The position numbers were made by a program, and so were the translations under genes. DNA of 64,000 nt from Sphingobium faniae (GTDB lineage Bacteria; Pseudomonadota; Alphaproteobacteria; Sphingomonadales; Sphingomonadaceae). The notes under the pieces are model-generated. The model was given only the letters and a program-made list of their open reading frames with translations, was not told where the DNA came from and searched no databases. How positions within the stretch are numbered: position 1 is the first letter of the stretch; the number at the start of each line of letters is the position of its first letter. The stretch spans positions 1 to 64,000 of the forward strand of contig FMTU01000003.1 in the NCBI GenBank assembly GCA_900100475.1, read 5' to 3'. Below, piece after piece: positions 37,369-45,952 of the stretch.

Positions 37369-38067
37369 TCAGTCATCCCCCATCGGCTTGGGCAGCAGCA
37401 GCGCCAGCAGGATCGCGCGGCATTCCCCGTCGATGATCCCGTCGATCCGTTCCGGGCGGAAGCGCCGCTGAAAGGCGACGACCGCCGCCTGCGGCTCGGC
37501 GATGTCATATCCAAAACGCTCCAGCGCCAGCATGAAGCCGCCGTCCGTCCAGTGCGGGTCCATCAGGTTCTTCGCCGGGCGCGGCAGGGCGAGGCGCAGA
37601 CGGGCAAGCTGGCCCCAGGGGAAAAGCTCACCGGGGTCCTGCTTGCGGGCGGGGGCGATGTCGCTGTGGCCAACGATATTGCCGCGCGTGATCTTCCGCC
37701 GCTGGACGATATCGTGGATCAGCGGAACAAGCGCGCTCATCTGCGTTTCGGGGAATGGGCGGTATCCCCATTCATGGCCGGGATTGACGATCTCTATGCC
37801 GATGCTGGCGGAATTGATGTCGTCGATCCCGCGCCAGTGCGATCGCCCCGCATGCCAGGCGCGCTTTTCCTCATCCACCATGCGGATGACCTGGCCATCC
37901 TCGGTCACGACATAATGGGCGGAGACCTTCGAATCGGGATTAGCGAGCCAGTTGATCGCGCTCGCGGCGTCCGGCATCCCGGTATAATGCAGCACAAGCA
38001 ATGAAATGGGCAGGCTGCGCTCGTCGAAATTGGGCGAGGGCGTGTCGATCATCGGAATATCTGTCAT
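37369..38067 (-). CDS. N-acetylmuramoyl-L-alanine amidase, AmpD-like
   Basis: 232 residues. The amidase_2 domain (about 20-165) has SLLVLHYTGM with a zinc His, SAHYVVTEDGQVIRMV, IGIEIVNPGHE and VGHSDIAPARKQDPGELFPW with further His/Asp/Lys. A peptidoglycan-binding-like helical region follows (AVVAFQRRFRPERIDGIID). No signal peptide, so it is probably cytoplasmic and used in muropeptide recycling, as with AmpD. The zinc ligands look complete. Confidence 0.9.
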   Translation of the reverse strand: MTDIPMIDTPSPNFDERSLPISLLVLHYTGMPDAASAINWLANPDSKVSAHYVVTEDGQVIRMVDEEKRAWHAGRSHWRGIDDINSASIGIEIVNPGHEWGYRPFPETQMSALVPLIHDIVQRRKITRGNIVGHSDIAPARKQDPGELFPWGQLARLRLALPRPAKNLMDPHWTDGGFMLALERFGYDIAEPQAAVVAFQRRFRPERIDGIIDGECRAILLALLLPKPMGDD

Positions 38068-38170
38068 CGGGAAAGGCCAGTCACCACAAGCTCTCGATCA
38101 TCGCGCCCTTTCCGGCTCGCTTCGCATGGCGCGGCGTTCGGGAGGACAATGACGGAGAGCCGCCCGTCAA

Positions 38171-39016
38171 TCAAGCGCGGCGAAGAGGAAATCGCGCAGG
38201 GCCGCGCGCGCAGGACGGCAGGCGATAGGCGCCCCTGAAATCCGGATGCGCGACGAAAGGCTCGCCATGGCCGATCGCCGTTTCCCCCGCGCCCAGAAGC
38301 AGGACGGAATCCTCATGGCTGTGCCGCTTCAGCAGGTCGAACATCCTCCCCCGCCGTTCCTGCGCGAAATAGAGCATGACATTGCGGCAAAGCAGCAGAT
38401 CATAGGGTCCGCAGGGCGCCTGCGGATCGAGCAGATTATCCTGCCGGAAATCAATCATTCCGCGCAACCGGCCATGGGCGCGCCAGCCTTCCGCGACGGG
38501 TTCGAACCACTGGATCAGATCGTTGACCGGCAGCCCTCTTTGAACGTCCATCTGGGGAAATATCCCACCCCGCGCCCGGTGGATCGCGGTGGCGGAAATA
38601 TCGGTCGCCAATATCTCGATGCGCCAGCCGCGCCAGTTTTCCGCATCGTTGCAAAGCTGAATGGCAAGCGAATAGGCTTCCTGCCCGGTGGAGCAGCCCG
38701 CGCTCCAGATGCGCAGGCGGCGGTCGGCCCTGCGCGCGCGGATATCCGGCAGAACCTGCCCCCGGATCATCTCGAAAACCTGGTGATCGCGAAAGAAGCT
38801 GCTTTCATTGTTCAACAGCGCGTCGACGACCTGCGCCTCCAGACGCATGTCGCGGTGGCGCGCCAGATGCGCCGCCAGAACCTCCACGTCGCTCAAACCA
38901 TGCGCGCGCAGAACCGGCTGGAGCGCGGTTTCAGCCCGCCATTGCCGGTCCTGCGACAGGACTTGCCCTGTCCGGGCCTCCAGCAAAGCGGACAGCGCGC
39001 GGATGCCTTCGCCCAT
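38171..39016 (-). CDS. cheR: Chemotaxis protein methyltransferase CheR
   Basis: 281 residues from ATG at 39016 (MGEGIRALSALLEARTGQV). A TTG at 39049 overlapping the cheB stop is an alternative. The catalytic domain holds FFRDHQVFEMI, the SAM-binding IWSAGCSTGQEAYSLA, ILATDISATAI, and LLLCRNVMLYF. It methylates Glu residues of chemoreceptors. It is the last gene of the cheA-W-Y-B-R operon. No receptor gene is visible in the window. Confidence 0.92.
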   Translation of the reverse strand: MGEGIRALSALLEARTGQVLSQDRQWRAETALQPVLRAHGLSDVEVLAAHLARHRDMRLEAQVVDALLNNESSFFRDHQVFEMIRGQVLPDIRARRADRRLRIWSAGCSTGQEAYSLAIQLCNDAENWRGWRIEILATDISATAIHRARGGIFPQMDVQRGLPVNDLIQWFEPVAEGWRAHGRLRGMIDFRQDNLLDPQAPCGPYDLLLCRNVMLYFAQERRGRMFDLLKRHSHEDSVLLLGAGETAIGHGEPFVAHPDFRGAYRLPSCARGPARFPLRRA

Positions 39017-39045
39017 CGCGGACGATGCGCGAGAGGTGACGGCCT

Positions 39046-40131
39046 TCAAGAGCGCACGCGTCCCTGCAGGGCGACAAAGTCCATGATTCGCTGCGGCTCC
39101 AGCGCCGCACAACTCAATCCCGCCGTGACGACCGCGCCGGGCATGCCCCAGACGACGCTGCTCGCTTCATCCTGCGCGACGACCCAGCCTCCCGCAGCCA
39201 CGATGTCTCGTGCGCCAGCCATGCCGTCGCGACCCATGCCGGTGAGGACAATCCCTGCCCCGCCCGCGCCGTAAATGCCCGCGATGCTGGAAAACATGGG
39301 ATCGACCCCTGGCAGATTGCCCGAAGGCGTAGGCTCGGACGTGAGCTGGACGCAGACTCTTCGCCTGAAATCCCGCCGCAGGCGCAAATTGGCGTCGCCC
39401 GGCGCGACAAGGACCGTATCGGGTTGCAGCAGGTCGCCCGGTTCCGCGACCTTGACCTTGAGGCTGGTCATCAGCGCCAGTTGCTGCGCGAAATAAGGGG
39501 TGAAGCTGGCGGGAAGATGCTGGGTCAGCAAAATGGGCACGCCAAGCGGCTCGGAAAGGCCGCCGAACAACATGCCCAGCGCATGGATGCCGCCTGTCGA
39601 GGCGCCGATCCCCAGGCAGGCAAGCGGAAGCTGAACCGAATCCGTCGCCATCGGCGGCGGAGGCGATGGCAGTTCCTGCAAGGGCGATAGATCGCCGTGG
39701 AGCAATCGCTTCAATCGTTCGATCAGCGCCTGGGGAAATTGCTGCCCGAAACTGCCACTGCACGGCTTGGACAGGATATCGCTCGCACCCAGGGCGAGGG
39801 CCTGAATCGCGACGGCGCTTCCCGCTTCGCAATTGCCCGAGAGGATGGCCACCTTGGCGCGCGGGCAGGCCTTGAGGATGGCGGGCAGCGCGGCCAGCCC
39901 GCTCTGGCCGGGCAACTCTATGTCCAGCAGCACCAGATCGACCGGGAACGCCGCCAGATAATGCAGCGCCTGTTCCGCATTGTTGATCTTTTCCACCACG
40001 GTGAATGCCGGGTCGCTGTTCAAGATTCGCGCGATGACGGTGCGGACGACCACCGAATCATCGACCACCAGCACGCGCGCCGCCGAAGCGGCATGGCCTG
40101 TGCTGAAGTGGATCGGACCGATGGCATTCAT
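39046..40131 (-). CDS. cheB: Chemotaxis response regulator/methylesterase CheB
   Basis: 361 residues. The receiver domain (about 18-135) has VLVVDDSVVVRTVI, the phosphoacceptor Asp in LLDIELPGQSG and Lys in ILSKPC. The esterase domain has its catalytic Ser in GIGASTGG, His in LTQHLPASFT and Asp in GMGRDGMAG. It demethylates or deamidates receptors, opposing CheR. It lies between cheY and cheR on the minus strand. Confidence 0.95.
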   Translation of the reverse strand: MNAIGPIHFSTGHAASAARVLVVDDSVVVRTVIARILNSDPAFTVVEKINNAEQALHYLAAFPVDLVLLDIELPGQSGLAALPAILKACPRAKVAILSGNCEAGSAVAIQALALGASDILSKPCSGSFGQQFPQALIERLKRLLHGDLSPLQELPSPPPPMATDSVQLPLACLGIGASTGGIHALGMLFGGLSEPLGVPILLTQHLPASFTPYFAQQLALMTSLKVKVAEPGDLLQPDTVLVAPGDANLRLRRDFRRRVCVQLTSEPTPSGNLPGVDPMFSSIAGIYGAGGAGIVLTGMGRDGMAGARDIVAAGGWVVAQDEASSVVWGMPGAVVTAGLSCAALEPQRIMDFVALQGRVRS

Positions 40132-40174
40132 AGGCGAAGAAACTTTCGGGACAGAAGAAACAGGCCGCCGATCT

Positions 40175-40540
40175 TCAGATCACGCCGACGATGGCCAATT
40201 TGCTTTCCAGCGTTTCGCGGTCGAAGGGCTTCATCACATATTCGTCGGCGCCCGCCTCCACCGCCGCCTTGATATGGCCGACGCCATTTTCGGTGGTGCA
40301 GAATATGATCTTGGGCCGAGCCGCGATATTGGCGCCAGGCAGGGCCTGAAGGAACTCCATGCCGCTCATGACCGGCATGTTCCAGTCCAGCAGGACGACG
40401 TCCGGAGAGGATGCTTCACACTGGGTCAGGGCGTCCTGCCCGTCCACCGCCTCGCGCACCGACAGGTCCAGCGATTCGAGCATGTGGCGAGCGACTTTGC
40501 GGATGACCTTGGAGTCATCGACGACCAGGCAGTTTTTCAT
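40175..40540 (-). CDS. cheY: CheY-like single-domain response regulator
   Basis: 121 residues, a receiver domain only. Acidic residues in LVVDDSKVIRK, phosphoacceptor Asp in LLDWNMPVMSG, Thr in FCTTENG and Lys in YVMKPFD are all present. As CheY it would carry the CheA signal to the flagellar motor, but in a cluster without motor genes it could also act as phosphate sink. It lies between cheW and cheB. Confidence 0.93.
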   Translation of the reverse strand: MKNCLVVDDSKVIRKVARHMLESLDLSVREAVDGQDALTQCEASSPDVVLLDWNMPVMSGMEFLQALPGANIAARPKIIFCTTENGVGHIKAAVEAGADEYVMKPFDRETLESKLAIVGVI

Positions 40541-40623
40541 GAAGCGTCCCTTGCATTATTCTTTGTAGTGAGAGCGAGCCTAGAGGACAAAGCCAAGCAA
40601 ATGGTAAACATGGGCCATCTTCC

Positions 40624-41061
40624 TCACGCCGCCTGGTCGGCGATCCCGCTTCCCAGAAAGGCGGAAGGGGAAACCAGCAGCCAGGATCTGCCTTCATGTT
40701 CCACCATGGCGCGGGCATAGAGCCTCCACGCCGGATAGAGCTGGCCGCGCAGGGGCTGTTGCCCGCCAGACGCGCGGCAAATGTCCGATAGCCCGTCCAC
40801 CATCAGGGCATAGCTGTGCCCGCCAATTTCGGCGATGATCGCCAGTTGCCTTTGTTCGACAGCCGTGGACGTTCCATGGAGCAGCATCGCGATATCGAGG
40901 ACAGTCAGGACGCGGCTGCGCAGGGCGGACAGTCCGGCGACATGGCTGCCAAGGCCGGGCACGGGCGAGATATCGCTCAGAGAGACCACGGCTTCGACTT
41001 CCTCGGCCATGATCGCCACGCGCTCGCCCGCAAGGGTCGCAAAGAGATAGAGCCGCGTCAT
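40624..41061 (-). CDS. cheW: CheW-like coupling protein
   Basis: 145 residues from ATG at 41061 (MTRLYLFATLAGERVAI), overlapping the cheA stop as ATGA. CheW-domain features are FATLAGERVAIMAEEVEAVV, VPGLGSHVAGLSALRSRVL and the domain end. It couples receptors to CheA. The C-terminus has lost part of the usual last strand, ending GSGIADQAA. It is the second gene in the che operon. Confidence 0.88.
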   Translation of the reverse strand: MTRLYLFATLAGERVAIMAEEVEAVVSLSDISPVPGLGSHVAGLSALRSRVLTVLDIAMLLHGTSTAVEQRQLAIIAEIGGHSYALMVDGLSDICRASGGQQPLRGQLYPAWRLYARAMVEHEGRSWLLVSPSAFLGSGIADQAA

Positions 41062-43442
41062 CGTCCCGCTCCCGCAATGGCCGCCAGCAGGCCATGCTGA
41101 TCGTAGCGATAGATGCTGGCGTCCTGCGGTCCCGAAGGCTGCGCAGCGGCGCGCAACTGGACGGCGCGGCATCCCGATATATCCGCCGCCTGCGCGGCGT
41201 CGGAGGTGGTGCAAAGCACGATATCGGCCGGATCGGCGGTCTCGCCATCGGGCAGGCCGATCAGCACCTCATGCCCCGCATGACGCAGCAGCGGAGCCAG
41301 TATCTCGCGCGCCCAGTCATCTTCCGCATCGGCAAGGACGCAGCGGCCGGGATGTCTGTGGCCCAGCGGCTCTTCCGGCAGCGACGCGAACAGCGCGAAG
41401 GCGTTCATGACTTCCAGATGCTCGCCCTCCACGACGCACACGCCGCTCAGATGACCGTGCATGGCGATCATGTCGGGCACGGCGGGCATCTGGACGATGT
41501 CCAGCACCACGCCGACCGCATAATAAGCCTCGCGAGCGCCGTCGCGCAGGCGCAGAACCGAAATGCGATCCCGCCCGAAACCGTGGCAATCGTTGATGAC
41601 CGGGATGACCCTGCCTTCCAGCCGCACGAAGACATGGTCGCCCGATCGGCCAAAGAGGTCGATGTCCAGTTCCTCCACCCTCTCGATCAGGGATAGCCGG
41701 ATCAGGCGGCGTTCCCCGGACAGCGCCTCGAAACGCAGCGCCGCGACCATCTCCAGGCCCTCGGCCGTGTCCGCATCCGCGTCCACCTCTGGCTCATTCC
41801 TCCCGGCGACCGGGTTCTCGGCGATCTCGGGCAGGCAAGCCTTGCGGGCAAGGCCGGTGGTGTCCAGCAACAGCATCGGCCTGCCATTGTCGGGCAGCGT
41901 CATCCCGGCATAGATGCCGCTCGCCATCACAAGCGGAGAGGCGGGGCGGATCACCAGTTCCTCATGATTTTCAACCGCCGATACGCCCAGCGCGAAAGGA
42001 AGGCCACTGGCCGCGCGAACGACCATGACGGCGCGCGGCTCTGGCTGGGCGGGAATGGCAAGACCCAGAATATCCTCCAGATCGACCATCGAATGACGGA
42101 CATTGCGGATCGTCGCGATCCTGGCGCCGCCCACTTCGCCAATGCGGAGCATGTCGTTACTGTCGTGGAGGATTTCGATCACGGCCGCTCTGGGGATCGC
42201 AAAATCAAGCCCGCCCGCGCGCAGGACCAGGCCGGGGATGATCGTCAGGGTCAACGGCACGCGCAGCGTGATCCGCAGGCCGCGTCCCGGATGATTGTCC
42301 AGCCCGATCGCGCCGCCGATGCGTTCGATATTGGCGCGGACCACATCCATCCCCACGCCGCGCCCGGATACGGCCGTCACCACTTGAGCGGTGGAAAGGC
42401 CCGGCTGGAAAATGAGGTCGATCTTCTCCGTCTCGCTCATGCGCGCCGCCGCATCCGGCGTCAGCCGGCCGGCGGAAACGGCCTTTTCGACCAGACGCGC
42501 CGTGTCGATGCCTGCGCCGTCGTCTCTGATCTCTATGACGATCTGGTTGCCGGACTGGCGCGCTTCCAGCCGGAGCCGCCCGGTTTCCGGCTTGCCCAGC
42601 GCCCGGCGGCGTTCGGGCGTCTCTATCCCATGGTCAATGCTGTTGCGGACGATATGGACGAGCGGGTCCACCACCATCTCAACCATTTCCCGGTCCATTT
42701 CGACATCGCCGCCCTCAAGGCGCAGGTCGATTAACTTGCCCAGTTCCCGGCTGACATCGCGCACGGTGCGGGGAATGGCGGCAAACAGCCGGTCTACCCG
42801 CTGCATGCGGGTCCGCGAAATCGCATCGCGCATGTTGGCGACGCAGGCGGACAACCGCTCGAAGGCTCCCCCCAGGGCAGGATCGCTGGCCTGATCGCGC
42901 AACTGCCGTCCCAGCTCGTTGCGAGCCAGCACCATGTCCGACACGCCATTCATGAGTTGGTCGATGAGGGACAGCGGCAGGCGGATCGTGCGAGGAACAG
43001 GTTGCCCCGCGCCTTGCGGCCCCGCCCCTCTTTGAAGCGTCACGGCAGGCGCGTCGGCCTGAACCGGCCCGGCCTGCTGCGCGACGAGAGCGGCGATGAG
43101 ATGGTCGTCATCTTCCTGCGCGAGCGGCGCGCCGACCGCGATGGCCTGGGTGAGTTCGGCGATGCGATCCATGATGCCCAATACGGCATTCACCATCGCC
43201 GCATCCGGCTGTCGCGTTCCGGACCGGATATCCGACAGCACGTCCTCCGCGGCATGGCTGAGGCGCTCGAAACGAGGCAGATGCAGGAAACCGCAACTGC
43301 CTTTCACCGTATGAAAGAATCGGAAAATGGCATCGAGGCGCAAGCGATCCGACGGGTCGGCCTCCCACGCCACCACCTCTCCGGCAAGAGCCTCAAGGGT
43401 TTCTTGCGTTTCCGATATGAATTCCTGCAGGAGTTCGTCCAT
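41058..43442 (-). CDS. cheA: Chemotaxis histidine kinase CheA with two CheW-like domains and a degenerate receiver tail
   Basis: 794 residues. HPt domain (about 1-105) with phosphorylated His44 in FFHTVKGSCGF. There is almost no P2 linker; the dimer domain (about 150-210) and ATPase domain (about 210-390) with VRNSIDHGIE (N), DDGAGID (G1), and SGRGVGMDVV (G2) follow. A first CheW-like P5 domain runs to about 530, and a second similar unit follows at about 555-690. The last ~95 residues look like a receiver (VLADAEDDWAREILAPLL start), but at the acceptor strand reads DIVLCTTSD with no Asp, so it should not accept phosphate. Boundaries are by eye. It heads the operon. Confidence 0.92.
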   Translation of the reverse strand: MDELLQEFISETQETLEALAGEVVAWEADPSDRLRLDAIFRFFHTVKGSCGFLHLPRFERLSHAAEDVLSDIRSGTRQPDAAMVNAVLGIMDRIAELTQAIAVGAPLAQEDDDHLIAALVAQQAGPVQADAPAVTLQRGAGPQGAGQPVPRTIRLPLSLIDQLMNGVSDMVLARNELGRQLRDQASDPALGGAFERLSACVANMRDAISRTRMQRVDRLFAAIPRTVRDVSRELGKLIDLRLEGGDVEMDREMVEMVVDPLVHIVRNSIDHGIETPERRRALGKPETGRLRLEARQSGNQIVIEIRDDGAGIDTARLVEKAVSAGRLTPDAAARMSETEKIDLIFQPGLSTAQVVTAVSGRGVGMDVVRANIERIGGAIGLDNHPGRGLRITLRVPLTLTIIPGLVLRAGGLDFAIPRAAVIEILHDSNDMLRIGEVGGARIATIRNVRHSMVDLEDILGLAIPAQPEPRAVMVVRAASGLPFALGVSAVENHEELVIRPASPLVMASGIYAGMTLPDNGRPMLLLDTTGLARKACLPEIAENPVAGRNEPEVDADADTAEGLEMVAALRFEALSGERRLIRLSLIERVEELDIDLFGRSGDHVFVRLEGRVIPVINDCHGFGRDRISVLRLRDGAREAYYAVGVVLDIVQMPAVPDMIAMHGHLSGVCVVEGEHLEVMNAFALFASLPEEPLGHRHPGRCVLADAEDDWAREILAPLLRHAGHEVLIGLPDGETADPADIVLCTTSDAAQAADISGCRAVQLRAAAQPSGPQDASIYRYDQHGLLAAIAGAGR

Positions 43443-43507
43443 GCTCTCGCCCCATCATGCGGGCGTTACCAATGGCGATGCGTGGTTAAGAGCGCGTTAA
43501 AGGCAAG

Positions 43508-43543
43508 AAAAAGGACGCCGCGATCCTGTCGCGACGTCCCTTT
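43508..43543 (-). terminator. Hairpin terminator after the small lipoprotein gene
   Basis: On the minus strand a stem pairing GGGACG/CGTCC with inner CGCGA/TCGCG is followed by TTTTTC. It lies between the lipoprotein gene and cheA and separates them. Confidence 0.7.
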
Positions 43544-43570
43544 GTGGCTATGCCCGCGAATGGCAGGAAA

Positions 43571-43843
43571 TTACCTCATGGTGTTTTCGACCGCATCGGC
43601 CGCCGCATCACCAGCTTCGCGGGTCGCGTCAGCCTTGTTCTCCAGTGCGTCGGCGGCATTTTCCGCTGCGTTTTCGGCGCTGCCGGAAAGATTATCGGCC
43701 ATCGCCTCCATATTCGCTGCCTGATTGTCGAGTGCGTCCGCCTGATTGTCGTAAGCGTTCTCGACCTTGTTTTCCTGTTTGGAATCACATGCCGCAAGCG
43801 CGATCATGCTGGCAAGACCAAGAACTGTAACGATGGTTTTCAC
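43571..43843 (-). CDS. Small lipoprotein with Asn/Ala/Glu-rich helical repeat
   Basis: 90 residues from GTG at 43843, with AGGAGA at good spacing. The signal ends in LAAC (Cys about residue 19). The mature part is a string of heptad-like units containing N-A-x-x-x-A/E (DNQADALDNQAANMEAMADN, then SAENAAENAADALENKAD), as in Lpp-like helical lipoproteins. It likely forms a coiled coil at the outer membrane. No specific function can be claimed. Confidence 0.75.
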   Translation of the reverse strand: MKTIVTVLGLASMIALAACDSKQENKVENAYDNQADALDNQAANMEAMADNLSGSAENAAENAADALENKADATREAGDAAADAVENTMR

Positions 43844-43989
43844 GGCGTTTTCTCCTGTTGCGCCCCCTTGGGCTGACGTCATTCGGCACGGGTGGAAACT
43901 GACGCCAAGCCGTCCCCAACCCTGACCGCGATCAACAGGCCGAGCGGCGGATGGTTCCCATCCGTCGCTCGGTTCGTCGCATTCTGTCA

Positions 43990-44418
43990 TTATTTTTTCA
44001 GCGAATCCCGGATTTCGCGGAGCAGCAAGACCTCGTCGGACGGCCCCTCGGGGGCCTCCTCGGGCTTTGCCATCACGCGGTTGACGAGCTTCATCAACAG
44101 GAAGATGACGAAGGCCAGGATCAGGAAATTGACCAGAACCGTCAGGAATTCGCCCCAGCCGAACATGGCGACGCCCGCCGCCTTCAGGTCGGCATAGCTT
44201 TCCGGATTGCCCTTGAAGCCCGTCGGAATCTCACCCAATCGAACGAAATAGCCGGAAAAATCCGCGCCGCCGAACAGATAACCGATCACTGGCATGATGA
44301 GGTCATCGGTCAGCGACTTGGTGATGGTGGCGAACGCGCCGCCGATGATGACCCCGATGGCCAGATCCATCACATTGCCGCGATTGATGAAAGCCTTGAA
44401 CTCGGAAAGAAGTCCCAT
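43990..44418 (-). CDS. mscL: Large-conductance mechanosensitive channel MscL
   Basis: 142 residues from ATG at 44418 after GAGGGG. The N-terminal helix is [22 protein letters not shown]1 is [16 protein letters not shown], and TM2 is [20 protein letters not shown]. The C-terminal bundle ends [12 protein letters not shown]. It opens under membrane tension on osmotic downshift. Length and motifs are standard. Confidence 0.96.
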   Translation of the reverse strand: MGLLSEFKAFINRGNVMDLAIGVIIGGAFATITKSLTDDLIMPVIGYLFGGADFSGYFVRLGEIPTGFKGNPESYADLKAAGVAMFGWGEFLTVLVNFLILAFVIFLLMKLVNRVMAKPEEAPEGPSDEVLLLREIRDSLKK

Positions 44419-44520
44419 GGTAAACCCCTCATTTTCCTTTCGATGACGCACACATGCGCCGTTGCGCGCAATGGGACAACAGCCTATTTCAACGGGCGAA
44501 ACATGAGCAGAGGATAGTCC

Positions 44521-45123
44521 ATGCCAAGCTTCTCCCGTCTTCGCGCCATTTTCCTGCCCGTGCTGGGCGCGCTCGCCCTGTCGGCCTGCGGGATCAACAG
44601 CGTCCCCGCCGCCGAAGAAGTCGCGAAGGCTAAATGGGCCGACGTGCAGGCGCAATATCAGCGGCGCTCCAATCTGGTCGGCAACCTCGTCGCCACGGTG
44701 AAAGCCGCGGGCAAGCAGGAGCAGGACACACTGGTCCGCGTGACGGAAGCCCGCGCCAGGGCGACCTCCGTTCAGGTCAATGCCGAAGATCTGTCCGACC
44801 CCGCCAAGGTGCAGCAGTTCCAGCAGGCGCAGGCGCAATTGTCGCAGGGCCTTGGCCGCCTGCTCGCCAATGTGGAAGCCTATCCCGACCTCAAGACCAA
44901 TCAGAATTTCCTCGACCTGCAATCACAACTGGAAGGGACGGAAAACCGCATTGCCGTCGCCATCCGCGATTATAATGAGGCCGTGCGCGGCTATAATACA
45001 CGCATCCGCACCTTCCCCGACGCCATCGGCGCCAAGCTGGTCCATGGCGCCAAGCCCATGACGCCTTTCCAGGCGACCACGCCGGGCGCGGAAGAAGCGC
45101 CAAAGGTCGATTTCGGCAACTGA
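44521..45123 (+). CDS. LemA family lipoprotein
   Basis: 200 residues. The signal ends in LALSAC, so unlike many LemA proteins with a membrane anchor this one is probably lipidated. The LemA pattern is complete: [24 protein letters not shown] [20 protein letters not shown], and [15 protein letters not shown]. Function of LemA proteins is not settled, but they recur with TPM-domain proteins, as here (two follow at once). Confidence 0.93.
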   Translation: MPSFSRLRAIFLPVLGALALSACGINSVPAAEEVAKAKWADVQAQYQRRSNLVGNLVATVKAAGKQEQDTLVRVTEARARATSVQVNAEDLSDPAKVQQFQQAQAQLSQGLGRLLANVEAYPDLKTNQNFLDLQSQLEGTENRIAVAIRDYNEAVRGYNTRIRTFPDAIGAKLVHGAKPMTPFQATTPGAEEAPKVDFGN

Positions 45124-45130
45124 CGGAACG

Positions 45131-45952
45131 ATGATGCGCCGCCTTCTCCTGATCCTGATGCTGCTGGCGTTCGCGCCAGTGGCGCAGGCGCAGTCCTTTC
45201 CCAAGCTGACCGGCCGGGTGGTGGACGAAGCCGGGCTGCTCTCCCCCGCGCAGGAACAGGCGCTCGATCAGCGGCTCGCCGCGCTGGAGCAGCAGAGCGG
45301 GCGGCAGGTGGTGGTCGCGACCATCCCGGACCTTCAGGGCTATGATATTTCCGATTATGGCTATCGGCTGGGCCGGGAATGGGGGATCGGCGACAAGGAG
45401 AGGAATGACGGCGCCCTGCTGATCGTCGCGCCCAATGAACGGCGCGTCCGCATCGAGGTCGGCTATGGGCTGGAGGGTATTTTGACCGACGCCCTCTCCT
45501 CCCGGATCATCCGCAACGTGATCACGCCGCGCTTCAAGGCGGGCGACATGGCAGGCGGCGTCGCGGCGGGCGCGGAAGAAATCGGCACGCTGCTGGCCCT
45601 CCCCCCCGAAGAGGCGCAGGCCCGCGCCCAGGCGGCCGCCGCGCAGCAACGGCAAGACGGCAATGATGGCGGCACGGTGATGGCGGTCTTCTGGATCGCC
45701 ATACTCGTCATCATCTTCATCTCGATGATCGCCGGACGAAGCAGGGGCGGACGCCGCTATCGCGGCGGCGCGGGGCCGGTCATCCTCTGGGGGCCTTCCG
45801 ATCATGGCTGGCATGACAGCGGCTCCGGCGGGGGTAGCGGCTGGGGTGGCGGTGGTGGCTGGGGTGGAGGCGGCGGCTTCGGAGGCGGCGGTGGCGGCTT
45901 CGGAGGCGGCGGTGGCGGCTTCGGCGGCGGCGGCGCGTCGGGGGGATGGTGA
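45131..45952 (+). CDS. TPM-domain protein, YgcG type, Gly-rich tail
   Basis: 273 residues. A signal peptide (LLLILMLLAFAPVAQAQS) leads into a TPM domain (about 25-155; LTGRVVDEAGLLSPAQEQAL, and VRIEVGYGLEGILTD). A second membrane helix (VMAVFWIAILVIIFISMIAG) follows, then a tail almost entirely of Gly with Phe/Trp at regular spacing (GGFGGGG units). The tail is coded by 21-bp tandem repeats. TPM proteins are tied to photosystem repair in plants and to unknown envelope roles in bacteria. It lies 7 bp after the LemA gene. Confidence 0.9.
   Translation: MMRRLLLILMLLAFAPVAQAQSFPKLTGRVVDEAGLLSPAQEQALDQRLAALEQQSGRQVVVATIPDLQGYDISDYGYRLGREWGIGDKERNDGALLIVAPNERRVRIEVGYGLEGILTDALSSRIIRNVITPRFKAGDMAGGVAAGAEEIGTLLALPPEEAQARAQAAAAQQRQDGNDGGTVMAVFWIAILVIIFISMIAGRSRGGRRYRGGAGPVILWGPSDHGWHDSGSGGGSGWGGGGGWGGGGGFGGGGGGFGGGGGGFGGGGASGGW
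45851..45934. repeat. 21-bp tandem repeat coding for GGFGGGG units
   Basis: Four units of 21 bp inside the TPM gene: copies at 45872-45892 and 45893-45913 are identical, the one at 45914-45934 and the one at 45851-45871 are diverged. Each encodes seven residues. Exact repeats of this size are prone to slippage, so the tail length may vary between strains without breaking the frame. Confidence 0.7.

Noticed and set aside
38171..43442. A new signalling system from the che genes
   Set aside because: Order and content (A-W-Y-B-R) are standard; only the CheA tail and repeated CheW-like part are unusual and are listed separately.
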